The position numbers were made by a program, and so were the translations under genes. A model generated the notes under the pieces. The model did no database searches. It was not told where the DNA came from and saw only the letters and a list, made by a program, of their open reading frames with translations. Shown here in pieces: positions 48,925-60,139 of a stretch of DNA of 64,000 nucleotides. Origin of the DNA: an uncultured Fretibacterium sp. (GTDB lineage Bacteria; Synergistota; Synergistia; Synergistales; Aminobacteriaceae); contig CAMGZM010000001.1 in the NCBI GenBank assembly GCA_946183145.1, positions 62,001 through 126,000 of the forward strand, given 5' to 3'. The first letter of the stretch is position 1. Each line of letters begins with the position of its first letter.

Positions 48925-50130
48925 TTATTTCACAAAATTTTCCGCGCACTTACGCATTTTCACAGCGTCAAGGGGCTTCACGTTCTCAACAATCCATTCA
49001 CGCATTGACGCGCCTTCTTTTGTGTCCTGAGATGCTGAAAGAAATTCGAGGTCAATCCCTAAATTCTTTGCTACGTCATGAGCGATTAACGGCCAGACTT
49101 TTCCGATGTCGCCTACAATCGGTATGCTTCTCTCGTGGCGTGCGAACGCTGACATTTCCATTCTGAAAGGAATCTTTGCGGCTTTCGTCTTGGGTAATCC
49201 TTTGTCTATTGCTTCCTGTACTGTCTTGTTGAGTTCTACGGCACGGCGTAAATTTTCGTCGAGATCTATACGGATTAATGATTTGTCGCGCAAGTTGTAA
49301 GTGTTCTGACCTGACCACCACGCCCAAATACCGTGCCCCGTGTAGCACTCAAAAGGCCCGTCGTGAATCTCCTGCGTCAACGCAACAGCCGACTCGATAA
49401 TGACATCACATGAAGCTAACATGCGTGAGATTCTCATTGAGCGTTCAGAGACAGGAATCGAGTCCCCTATCGACATTCCGACCGCGCCGCCGCCTACAAG
49501 CTGAGGGATCGTAACAAGAACGGGAATATTCCTGCGTGAAGCCGCGCCGAGCATCGTATGTTCATCGCAGCCCCATCCCGCTACAGTCTCAAAGGGAAGC
49601 CCGTAAATTCTCGCGAGACTCAAAACTTCATGGGCTAGTCTCTCTGTACGCAGTCCCATAGGATACGCCATATTTCCGGCGGCCTTTATGATTTCGTTGA
49701 CGTGAGGAAGATTCTTGCCTTTCGTGAGCAATTCATCATCAAGGGGCATTTCTTTTCTCAGCGCGTCAAGCTCAGAGTCATTCATGCAGGTGAACTCGAA
49801 TACATCACCGCGGGGCATTTTGTCCATATTCATGCCGAGTGATTTTGCGTCAACACGATAAACGCGGTCAAGAGATCCGGCCATTTCGTGAGCGATTACG
49901 GCGGAGCTTGTTGAAACAGCGTCAACGAGTCCAACACGAATCAATTCGGCTATGAGAGTCGTAACACCCTCGTGAATGTTCGGGCCTGAACCCGTAACAA
50001 CCATTACGCGGCCTCCGTGAAGTTTTGCGTCAGTTATGCGTTTTACGGCTGAGATGAGAGATTCCCGCGAGCGATCGTCAAGTGATGAGCGGAAATAATC
50101 AAGCTGTGAGAGTCCGAATAGTTTTGACAT
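48925..50130 (-). CDS. Conserved protein of unknown function, possibly deoxyhypusine-synthase-like
   Basis: About 401 residues from ATG 50130, with AAGGAGG 8 bases upstream; the ATG at 50148 overlaps that site. The region V-T-G-S-G-P-N-I-H-E-G ... A-V-I-A-H-E-M-A-G recalls the NAD-binding part of deoxyhypusine synthase-like proteins, but the match is weak. No membrane segment. Single gene, divergent from the LRR/Ig gene. Confidence 0.6.
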   Translation of the reverse strand: MSKLFGLSQLDYFRSSLDDRSRESLISAVKRITDAKLHGGRVMVVTGSGPNIHEGVTTLIAELIRVGLVDAVSTSSAVIAHEMAGSLDRVYRVDAKSLGMNMDKMPRGDVFEFTCMNDSELDALRKEMPLDDELLTKGKNLPHVNEIIKAAGNMAYPMGLRTERLAHEVLSLARIYGLPFETVAGWGCDEHTMLGAASRRNIPVLVTIPQLVGGGAVGMSIGDSIPVSERSMRISRMLASCDVIIESAVALTQEIHDGPFECYTGHGIWAWWSGQNTYNLRDKSLIRIDLDENLRRAVELNKTVQEAIDKGLPKTKAAKIPFRMEMSAFARHERSIPIVGDIGKVWPLIAHDVAKNLGIDLEFLSASQDTKEGASMREWIVENVKPLDAVKMRKCAENFVK

Positions 50131-50192
50131 GTAAAAAACCTCCTTCATGAAAATATTATCACAGCAAAAAAAATCCTGCTTTCATGAAACAT

Positions 50193-50219
50193 TTGCACGT
50201 GAAATTTTTATGATATAGT
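50193..50219 (+). promoter_or_regulatory. Candidate promoter of the LRR/Ig protein
   Basis: TTGCAC (50193-50198), 15-base spacer, TATAGT (50214-50219), 47 bases before the GTG start. Confidence 0.45.
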
Positions 50220-50265
50220 TATTAAATTCCAAAATTCAGAAAATTTTTTTACAGGAGGGATTCTC

Positions 50266-53214
50266 GTGAGGCGTTTTTCTATATTTTTCGCGGTGCTGTT
50301 TGTTGCGTGCATGTCTGCTCCGCCGTCATTCGCTGATGTGGCAATTAATGCTGAGAATTTTCCGGATGATGTTTTCCGTTCAATTGTGTCATGGAATTTT
50401 GATCGGAATTATGACAGAGTTCTTGACGCGGAAGAAATAAAGCAGGCCAAAGACATAACTTTTTGGAGCGTATTGATTTGGGATGTCAGCAAAATTTCAA
50501 GTTTAGAGGGGATAAAGCATCTCACCTGTCTTGAAGAGTTGAACAGCTACATAGGGAACAATGTAACTTCACTCGATCTCGGTGGCATGTCTTCTCTGAA
50601 GTCAATATCATGGTCCGGCGGTAAACTTTCTTCCCTGAACGTAAGCGGCTGCGTTTCACTTGAGGAGCTTTCCTGCGGGGGCAATGAGATTTCCGCGCTT
50701 GACCTGAGCGGCTGTCCTGCCCTGAAGACGCTTTACTGCGGAGGCAATGAGATTTCCGCGCTTAACCTGAGCAATTGTCCTGCCCTTGAGGAGATTTACT
50801 GCGCTTATAATCAGATAGTCTCTTTAGATCTGAGCACCTGCCCTGCCCTAAAATCTGTCAACTTCAGCGGGAACAAAATCACAGTTTTTGACATAAGCAG
50901 CTGTGTTTCGATTGAGGAGTTTTACTGCGCTGATAATCAGATAGTCTCTCTTGATTTGAGCGGCCTCACTGCCTTAGAGTCAATAGACTTCAGCAGGAAC
51001 AAAATCGCGGTTCTTAACGTAAGCGGCTGTGTTTCACTGAAGGAGATTGACTGCTCTGTATGGCATCCATGGAACGAAACAGATGAAACCGTATCATATC
51101 TCACCTCGATTATTGCGGACGGCTGCACATCTCTGAAAGAGCTTCGCTGTTACGGCAACAGGAGCATAACTTCACTCAGCGTAAGGGGCTGCGCTTCACT
51201 GCAAGAGCTTAACTGCCGGGACAACAAAATTTCCTCGCTTGATCTCGGCGGACTGTCTGCTTTGGAATATCTCAGGTGCAACCAGAACGAACTCTCAAGC
51301 CTGAACGTAAACGGCTGCAGCTCTCTTGAGTATCTTGACTGCGATGACAATCAGATTACCTCGCTTGATCTTGGCGGCTGCGGCTCGCTTGTGAATCTTT
51401 ATTGCTGCAACAATCAGATCATCTCGATTGATCTTGCCGGCATAACTTCCCTGCATAACCTATACTGCGACAGCAACGATATGAAGTCCCTGAACCTTTC
51501 AGGCTGCACCGGGCTTTCTTATGTCAATTGCAGCGAGAATGAGATAGAAGCACTTGATCTGAAAGGCTGCCGGGATCTTTACATGCTTGAATGCTACAGC
51601 AACAAAATTGTTTCGCTTGACCTTGCAGAATGCTATTCTCTCAACTATCTTGAGTGCCAAAGCAATGACATCACTGCGCTTGACTTGAGCGACTGCAACC
51701 ATGATTTATATGATTATATGCAGAACGATGAAGATTACGCCGGAATTGATTTCATATACGAGGCAAAGTCAGTCCCCGAAATTCTCACACAGTCAATCGA
51801 TTATGCTTTCACCGGGGATTACTGCTACACTCGTTTCATAGCGTCAGGCGGTGCTGTCAAATGGAGCGTTTCAGGCAAACTCCCTCCGAAAACAGAACTC
51901 ACAAAAGGCGGCTCACTTGAAAGCGATGTGCTTAAAAAGGCAGGCAATTACACTTTTACGCTGAAGGCTGAAAATTCTTTAGGGTCTGCTGAGAAAACTT
52001 TTACTCTTTCTGTTTTCACTCCCATCGAGATAAAAACATGGGATCTCAAAGACGGCACAATAGATAAAAGCTACAGCATGACAGTGAAAGTGAAAGGCAG
52101 CAAGCCCATAACGTTCAGCGCGTCAGGACTTCCGAAGGGACTCAGCATAAACCCGAACAACGGTAAAATTTCAGGCAAGCCGGAAGAATGCGGAGATTTT
52201 GACGTATTAATCACAGTCTCAAACCCTGCCGAAACGATCGAGGAAGAATACAGCATGACGATCAAAGGCATAGCACCGAAAATTTCAGGCAGCCTCAAAC
52301 AGCCCGAACTCAACAAGCCATACTCATCAGGGCTGAAACTCACAAAGGGTACTGCTCCTGTTTACTGGGAAATTGAAGGCGACTGGCTTCCCAACGGTTT
52401 GGAGATCGACGAGGACACAGGAATAATCAGCGGCGTTCCTGAATGGGGAGGGACATATAAATTCACGGTAACAGCATATAATGACTGGGGCAGCGCGTCA
52501 AAGAAAGTTACAATGAAAGTAAAGGGCAAAGCTCCGAAAATCACAACAAGCAAACTTCCTGACGCAACCGCAGGAACTCCCTACACATTCACATTCACAG
52601 CAACAGGGGATGAGCCTATATATTGGGAAGCTGATGAACTTCCTGCAGGGCTTGTGTTAAGCGAGAACGGAATAATAAGCGGCACTCCTGAGGAAGCCTC
52701 AAAGAAATTTACGTTCACTGTATGGGCGGCCAACCCTATTAAGACCGTGAAAAAGAAAGTCTCTATCAGAATCATCGCGGCAGTGTCAGCAGAAGAAACA
52801 TCACCGCAGAATGAGTCAGTGCCTCTCAGCGTAACTTACGGCATAAACGATAATGATACGGGCAATTCCGCACCATCAGATTCAGGCATCACGGATAAAT
52901 TTGCAGGGCAGGAACAGGGACATTCAGGCGGTTTTTCAGCTGGGTATGTTGTTATTGCGGAACTCGGTGAAATTTCCTGCGATGAAGCCGGAATTTACGA
53001 CTTTGGAATCTCGCTCAGTGATGATATATCTGAAGGGGCAGAGCTGATATACATTGCAAATTCTGACAAGCCTTCAGATGATGATGACTTTGCGGAGTTT
53101 TACGATTACAACGGCAAGGAAATAACAGCAGTCCCGGATAATCGCGCAATCACAGTTTCAGTATGGCTAAACCCTGAGAGAATCTACAAGCCAGTTATAG
53201 CAATCAAGCGTTAG
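50266..53214 (+). CDS. Secreted LRR plus Ig-repeat surface protein with shared C-terminal module
   Basis: 982 residues, GTG start with AGGAGG 8 bases before. Signal peptide 1-23 (ending S-F-A). A cap domain with N-F-P-D-D-V-F-R and an EF-hand-like stretch covers about 27-75. About 17 leucine-rich repeats of 20-21 residues follow (about 85-490), many with L-x-x-L-x-C-x-x-N-x-I. Four He_PIG Ig repeats (about 500-810), a Ser-rich linker, and a C-terminal module of about 110 residues close to that of the protein at 1658-5830 complete it. Both proteins end in a basic pair, K-R. Probably a surface adhesin of internalin-like design; target unknown. Confidence 0.87.
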   Translation: MRRFSIFFAVLFVACMSAPPSFADVAINAENFPDDVFRSIVSWNFDRNYDRVLDAEEIKQAKDITFWSVLIWDVSKISSLEGIKHLTCLEELNSYIGNNVTSLDLGGMSSLKSISWSGGKLSSLNVSGCVSLEELSCGGNEISALDLSGCPALKTLYCGGNEISALNLSNCPALEEIYCAYNQIVSLDLSTCPALKSVNFSGNKITVFDISSCVSIEEFYCADNQIVSLDLSGLTALESIDFSRNKIAVLNVSGCVSLKEIDCSVWHPWNETDETVSYLTSIIADGCTSLKELRCYGNRSITSLSVRGCASLQELNCRDNKISSLDLGGLSALEYLRCNQNELSSLNVNGCSSLEYLDCDDNQITSLDLGGCGSLVNLYCCNNQIISIDLAGITSLHNLYCDSNDMKSLNLSGCTGLSYVNCSENEIEALDLKGCRDLYMLECYSNKIVSLDLAECYSLNYLECQSNDITALDLSDCNHDLYDYMQNDEDYAGIDFIYEAKSVPEILTQSIDYAFTGDYCYTRFIASGGAVKWSVSGKLPPKTELTKGGSLESDVLKKAGNYTFTLKAENSLGSAEKTFTLSVFTPIEIKTWDLKDGTIDKSYSMTVKVKGSKPITFSASGLPKGLSINPNNGKISGKPEECGDFDVLITVSNPAETIEEEYSMTIKGIAPKISGSLKQPELNKPYSSGLKLTKGTAPVYWEIEGDWLPNGLEIDEDTGIISGVPEWGGTYKFTVTAYNDWGSASKKVTMKVKGKAPKITTSKLPDATAGTPYTFTFTATGDEPIYWEADELPAGLVLSENGIISGTPEEASKKFTFTVWAANPIKTVKKKVSIRIIAAVSAEETSPQNESVPLSVTYGINDNDTGNSAPSDSGITDKFAGQEQGHSGGFSAGYVVIAELGEISCDEAGIYDFGISLSDDISEGAELIYIANSDKPSDDDDFAEFYDYNGKEITAVPDNRAITVSVWLNPERIYKPVIAIKR

Positions 53215-53226
53215 GCAAAAAGGTAG

Positions 53227-53265
53227 AAAAAATCCCCCTTGTCATTTACGGCAGGGGGAAAATTT

Positions 53266-53267
<2 letters not shown>
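53227..53267. terminator. Bidirectional terminator between convergent genes
   Basis: TCCCCCT (53233-53239) pairs with AGGGGGA (53253-53259). T runs follow on both strands, strongest for the minus-strand glycosyltransferase gene. Confidence 0.85.
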
Positions 53268-56239
<2,972 letters not shown>

Positions 56240-56728
56240 TTAATTCCCTTCTGTTGATGTAGTTTTTCTGACGGCACGGAGTAAATTCGCCATCTCAATA
56301 GCACCGAGCGCGCAATCTGATCCCTTGTTGCCCGCCTTGCTTCCCGCGCGTAACAACGCCTGCTCTAACGTATCGCACGTAAGAACGCCGAACAAAACGG
56401 GGACTCGATGTTTGAGTCCGACAGTAGCGAGTCCTTTTGACGACTCAGCCGCTACATAGTCAAAATGCGGAGTATCACCGCGAATCACCGCTCCTAATGC
56501 GATTACAGCGTCATATTTCCCCGTCAGCACAACTTCTTCTGCGATTAACGGCAGTTCCCACGCGCCCGGAACCCAATATATATCGATTGCGTTCGGTGAA
56601 ACGTCATGACGAATCAGCGTATCTTTTGCCCCGTCAATGAGGCGTGATGTTACTATGTCGTTGAAGCGTGAAGCGATTATTGCGATGTTGAGACCTGAGC
56701 CGATTAATTTCCCTTCTGTTACTTTCAC
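56240..56728 (-). CDS. ribH: 6,7-dimethyl-8-ribityllumazine synthase
   Basis: 162 residues, beta subunit type. F-N-D-I-V-T, the P-G-A-W-E-L-P-L motif and G-A-V-I-R-G-D-T-P-H-F-D-Y-V are diagnostic. Penultimate step of riboflavin synthesis. GTG start, 17 bases after ribA. Confidence 0.96.
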   Translation of the reverse strand: MKVTEGKLIGSGLNIAIIASRFNDIVTSRLIDGAKDTLIRHDVSPNAIDIYWVPGAWELPLIAEEVVLTGKYDAVIALGAVIRGDTPHFDYVAAESSKGLATVGLKHRVPVLFGVLTCDTLEQALLRAGSKAGNKGSDCALGAIEMANLLRAVRKTTSTEGN

Positions 56729-56745
56729 TATGAGTAATCCTCCTT

Positions 56746-57399
56746 CTAGTTTTTGCCGAATATATGACCCATGCGGCTGGCTTTTGTGTCAAGGTACTTC
56801 ATATTATAGTCGTTCGGTGTAATTACGATTGGGACTCGCTCGGTGATTTCTATTCCGTATTCTTCGAGGCCGGAAATTTTTCCGGGGTTGTTCGTCATGA
56901 GCCGTATGCGTTTGAGTCCTAAGTCTTTGAGGATTTCCGCGCCTGTTCCGTATTCCCTCATGTCAGGGGGGAAGCCTAATGCTACGTTTGCGTCTACCGT
57001 GTCGAGTCCCTCGTCCTGAAGTTTGTACGCTCGTAATTTGTTGAGGAGTCCTATTCCGCGCCCTTCCTGACGCATGTAGAGCAATGCCCCGCGCCCCTCG
57101 TCTGAAATCATCTTTAACGCCGTGTGCAATTGAGGCCCGCAATCACATCGCAGTGAGCCGAGAACATCACCCGTAAAGCATTCGCTGTGTACCCGGACTA
57201 AAACGGGAGCAGGAGTCGTAATATCTCCCATTACGAGCGCAAGATGAGTGTGTGAGTCGTCATCCTGCGTTATGCTTCTGTATGCGCTGACGCTGAATAA
57301 TCCCCAAGGAGTCGGAATAGGGACGGTTAATTTTTTCTCAACGCGCTTGTACTTGCTCTTTGTGATTATTATTTCGTGATCGTGATTATGGCAGTCCAA
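56746..57399 (-). CDS. ribA: GTP cyclohydrolase II, stand-alone
   Basis: 217 residues. The zinc-binding Cys set [12 protein letters not shown] and the R-Q-E-G-R-G-I-G-L motif are present. Opens GTP to start riboflavin synthesis. Many relatives are RibBA fusions; here the DHBP-synthase half is absent. The start appears to be TTG 57399; the His-rich N-terminus is unusual. Confidence 0.93.
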   Translation of the reverse strand: MDCHNHDHEIIITKSKYKRVEKKLTVPIPTPWGLFSVSAYRSITQDDDSHTHLALVMGDITTPAPVLVRVHSECFTGDVLGSLRCDCGPQLHTALKMISDEGRGALLYMRQEGRGIGLLNKLRAYKLQDEGLDTVDANVALGFPPDMREYGTGAEILKDLGLKRIRLMTNNPGKISGLEEYGIEITERVPIVITPNDYNMKYLDTKASRMGHIFGKN

Positions 57400-57430
57400 A
57401 TGTTTATCATCTCTCTTTGCGGGAATAATT

Positions 57431-57709
57431 TTAGCGGATATATCTTACTTCGCCAAAATATTTTTCCCAAGCTTCAATAATATCTGCGCTGTATGCTTCT
57501 ACAAATCGCATTATTTTACGCAGAGTCTTAGGCGGTATCAGCGCATTGTTGTGGCACAATACCGCTTCGCCTTCGCTTGTTATCCAAATTTTTGCAGAAA
57601 CGGAAGATTGCCTTGCAAACGCAACATGAACATGTACAGGCTCACGAGGGCGGTTCTCATTTGACCAGAAAAATATAACGTATTTACCTACCCACAGAAT
57701 CGTCGGCAT
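57431..57709 (-). CDS. DUF4160 protein
   Basis: 92 residues. Begins M-P-T-I and has the family's H-V-H-V core (P-V-H-V-H-V-A-F) with W near the start. ATG 57709 has GGAGG 8 bases before it. Overlaps the gene upstream by 26 bases. DUF4160 proteins often occur in two-gene units with a small partner and have been suggested to be toxin-antitoxin-like; not proven. Confidence 0.75.
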   Translation of the reverse strand: MPTILWVGKYVIFFWSNENRPREPVHVHVAFARQSSVSAKIWITSEGEAVLCHNNALIPPKTLRKIMRFVEAYSADIIEAWEKYFGEVRYIR

Positions 57710-57959
57710 CAAACATTCCTCCGTCCTGTGAGAACTCCATGAAAAGAGGCTTGCCCTTCATCACTAAATGCTGCAAGTACTGCATTTCCAGCCACGAATA
57801 GCCGTTATTCTCCCATCTGTTCATAGGAAGCCAGCATGTTGCGTCATGAAATCCTCCGTCAACAGGAGTCTCAATATACACTTTCACAGTGCCGTCCGGG
57901 TACATTTCAGAATGTGTTATTTCTGTTCCGTCATTGAGGGTCATAAATGGGTACATCAT
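57684..57959 (-). CDS. Small conserved protein paired with DUF4160
   Basis: 91 residues from ATG 57959 (AAAGGAG 12 bases upstream). Begins M-M-Y-P-F-M-T-L-N-D-G-T-E-I-T-H-S-E-M, a pattern I recall from small Firmicutes/Synergistetes proteins without assigned function. Overlaps the DUF4160 gene, so the two are produced together. Confidence 0.65.
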   Translation of the reverse strand: MMYPFMTLNDGTEITHSEMYPDGTVKVYIETPVDGGFHDATCWLPMNRWENNGYSWLEMQYLQHLVMKGKPLFMEFSQDGGMFDADDSVGR

Positions 57960-57997
57960 AATTCGAGTCATCTCCTTTTGCGGGTATATTAGCACAC

Positions 57998-58029
57998 AAA
58001 AAAAGCACCGGCTGTGAGTAACCGATGCT
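57998..58029 (-). terminator. Rho-independent terminator after the 49-residue peptide gene
   Basis: AGCATCGG pairs with CCGGTGCT (one G-U), followed by seven T on the minus strand. Confidence 0.8.
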
Positions 58030-58105
58030 GTTATGATTTCTTCTGCCGTAATCGTGAATCTTGCCGGGAATTTCGGACGGTCTGAATCTTTTCAGCTGTT
58101 TGTCA

Positions 58106-58255
58106 TTAGCCCATCGGATTCTTGCCAAGTATGTAGCACACAATCGCCCCTATTATTCCGCAAATAAAAGGAAAAAAATGTAATTCATACCCTATGATAT
58201 TGCCAAAAACAAATCCGCCTGCAGCGCACCAAGCCTTCCTGCTAATTTTAATCAC
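58106..58255 (-). CDS. 49-residue hydrophobic peptide with glycine-zipper pattern
   Basis: A short frame from GTG 58255 (an ATT start three codons later also fits the AGGGAGG sequence better). Peptide has basic N-terminus (I-S-R-K), then two hydrophobic stretches rich in Gly (A-G-G-F-V-F-G-N-I-I-G and G-I-I-G-A-I-V), ending G-K-N-P-M-G. It looks like a helical-hairpin small membrane protein. A strong terminator lies about 75 bases downstream, which supports a real transcript. Function unknown; a bacteriocin-like role is possible but unsupported. Confidence 0.55.
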   Translation of the reverse strand: MIKISRKAWCAAGGFVFGNIIGYELHFFPFICGIIGAIVCYILGKNPMG

Positions 58256-58371
58256 CTCCCTTAAGTAAGCACAAACATAACCTTGCGTTTTATAGTTTAT
58301 TCACGCTAAATTTTTGTTAATGAGTGTTAATTTTTCTGTGCTGTAAAATTTTGCGGTAATTATACTTCAAT

Positions 58372-58382
58372 GGGGGGGGGGG
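58372..58382. repeat. Eleven-G homopolymer upstream of mtnA
   Basis: A run of 11 G in the region between the 49-residue peptide gene and mtnA. The 58256-58458 stretch otherwise holds only AT-rich promoter-like sequence. Confidence 0.9.
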
Positions 58383-58421
58383 CTTTGTCAACAGCTATAT
58401 TCATCACATGGCCGAATAATC

Positions 58422-58427
58422 TATAAT
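58422..58427 (+). promoter_or_regulatory. Candidate -10 box for mtnA
   Basis: TATAAT 31 bases before the mtnA ATG. No clear -35; the G tract lies about 40 bases further upstream. Confidence 0.4.
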
Positions 58428-58458
58428 CATTTCAGCAAATAAAAACGGAGGCTTCAAG

Positions 58459-59544
58459 ATGAACATTATGACTCTCGAAACAGTTTCGCTTGATGAAAAT
58501 GAAAACGCGCTGTTGATTCTCGATCAGACAAAACTGCCCAACACTGTAAACATTCTTCACCTCAAAGACATTCGCGGCATCTGGAACGCGATAAAGACTC
58601 TTCAAGTCAGGGGCGCGCCCGCAATCGGAATCGCCGCCGCATTCGGACTCTACCTCGCAGCACTTCAATCACGCGCAAACGATTACCCGTCATTCATGGC
58701 CGGACTCAAAGACGCAAGAGACTTCCTCAATTCCGCAAGACCTACAGCGGTAAATCTCTCTTGGGCATTGAACAGAGTATACAGAGTCGCAGAAACTCAC
58801 AGGGACAAATCAATCAACGAAATCACAGAATTGTTACGGCTTGAGGCATTAGCGATTAAGGCAGAAGATACAGAAACTTGCAGGAGAATCGGCGAATATG
58901 GATTGACATTGATACATGACGGCGACGGAATTTTGACTCACTGCAACGCCGGACAGTTAGCCACGTCAAAATACGGAACTGCTTTAGCTCCCATACATTT
59001 GGGGCGCGAGAAGGGAATGAACTTTCACGTTTACTGCGACGAAACAAGGCCGTTACTGCAGGGCGCGAGGCTCTCAGCGTTTGAGCTGATTGCTGACGGT
59101 GTAGACACGACTCTAATCTGCGACAACATGTCTTCACAGGTCATGAAGGAAGGAAGAGTCAGCGCGGTCTTTGTGGGGTGCGACAGGTTAGCGGCGAACG
59201 GGGACGCGTGCAACAAAATCGGCACATCAGGACTCGCGGTTATGGCGAAATATTACGGCGTTCCCTTCTACGTTTTCTGCCCCGCGTCAACAATCGACAT
59301 GACAATTCACACTGGCGCGGAAATTGTGATAGAGCAGAGAAGCCCGGACGAAATCACAGAAATGTGGTACTCAAAGAGAATGGCTCCTGATGGCGTGAAA
59401 GTCTACAACCCCGCTTTTGATGTTACGGACAATTCACTAATCACCGGGATTGTTACTGAATACGGAATCGCACGGCCCCCATTTGTCGAAAGCCTCAAGG
59501 AAATTTTCACGACAAAAGAGAGTGCCAATACTCCGAATCCTTAA
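58459..59544 (+). CDS. mtnA: S-methyl-5-thioribose-1-phosphate isomerase
   Basis: 361 residues of the eIF2B-alpha/MtnA family. R-G-A-P-A-I-G, the catalytic Cys in T-H-C-N-A-G and the Asp in D-N-M-S-S-Q-V-M are present. Methionine salvage: converts MTR-1-P to MTRu-1-P. Related R15P isomerases share these motifs, so the substrate is likely but not certain. Its 3' end overlaps ribE on the opposite strand by 38 bases. Confidence 0.88.
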   Translation: MNIMTLETVSLDENENALLILDQTKLPNTVNILHLKDIRGIWNAIKTLQVRGAPAIGIAAAFGLYLAALQSRANDYPSFMAGLKDARDFLNSARPTAVNLSWALNRVYRVAETHRDKSINEITELLRLEALAIKAEDTETCRRIGEYGLTLIHDGDGILTHCNAGQLATSKYGTALAPIHLGREKGMNFHVYCDETRPLLQGARLSAFELIADGVDTTLICDNMSSQVMKEGRVSAVFVGCDRLAANGDACNKIGTSGLAVMAKYYGVPFYVFCPASTIDMTIHTGAEIVIEQRSPDEITEMWYSKRMAPDGVKVYNPAFDVTDNSLITGIVTEYGIARPPFVESLKEIFTTKESANTPNP

Positions 59545-60139
59545 CCTTTGTCCCAAATCCCGAAAGTCTCGCAACATACTTCCCAAGAATATCCGTCTCA
59601 AGGTTGATTACCCCTCCGGCTTTAAGCTCACCTAATGTTGTCGCGCTGAGAGTCGCAGGGATAATCCCTACCGAAAACGAGCTGTTGCCCGCGTCAATCA
59701 CTGTCAGGCTTATTCCGTCAACCGCAACAGAACCCTTCTCAACAATCCCACGCAATAATTCTGAGTCTTCCGGGACAAATACGGCCTCTTTCGTTTCAGT
59801 CCCCCGAATTTCCTTCAGAGTCGCTACACCGTCAACATGCCCCAGCACTAAATGACCGTCAAGGCGATCCGTGAGTCTCATTGCCCGCTCAAGATTAACG
59901 CGAGTCCCGGGACGCAATCCCCTTCCGAACCATGTGCGAATGAATGTCTCGTGCATCATCTCAACGTCAAAAGCGTGTGAGTCATTCCTCGTTACTGTGA
60001 GACATGCGCCGCTTACGCTTACGGACTGGCCGAGCGACAATTCACCCGAAATTTTTGACTCAACCGTCAGCGTGTAATACGTTCCTTTGCGGGTGAAACT
60101 CTTTACCGTCCCAATCGTCTCTATAAGTCCGGTGAACAT
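59507..60139 (-). CDS. ribE: Riboflavin synthase, alpha chain
   Basis: 210 residues with two tandem lumazine-binding barrels. Starts M-F-T-G-L-I-E and has V-S-G-A-C-L-T-V in the first repeat and V-D-G-I-S-L-T-V in the second. Last step of riboflavin synthesis. Overlaps ribD by 19 bases. Confidence 0.95.
   Translation of the reverse strand: MFTGLIETIGTVKSFTRKGTYYTLTVESKISGELSLGQSVSVSGACLTVTRNDSHAFDVEMMHETFIRTWFGRGLRPGTRVNLERAMRLTDRLDGHLVLGHVDGVATLKEIRGTETKEAVFVPEDSELLRGIVEKGSVAVDGISLTVIDAGNSSFSVGIIPATLSATTLGELKAGGVINLETDILGKYVARLSGFGTKVKDSEYWHSLLS

Noticed and set aside
57931-58143. 70-codon minus ORF
   Set aside because: It runs across the terminator at 57998-58029 and has no ribosome site. 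The 49-residue frame just upstream is better supported.
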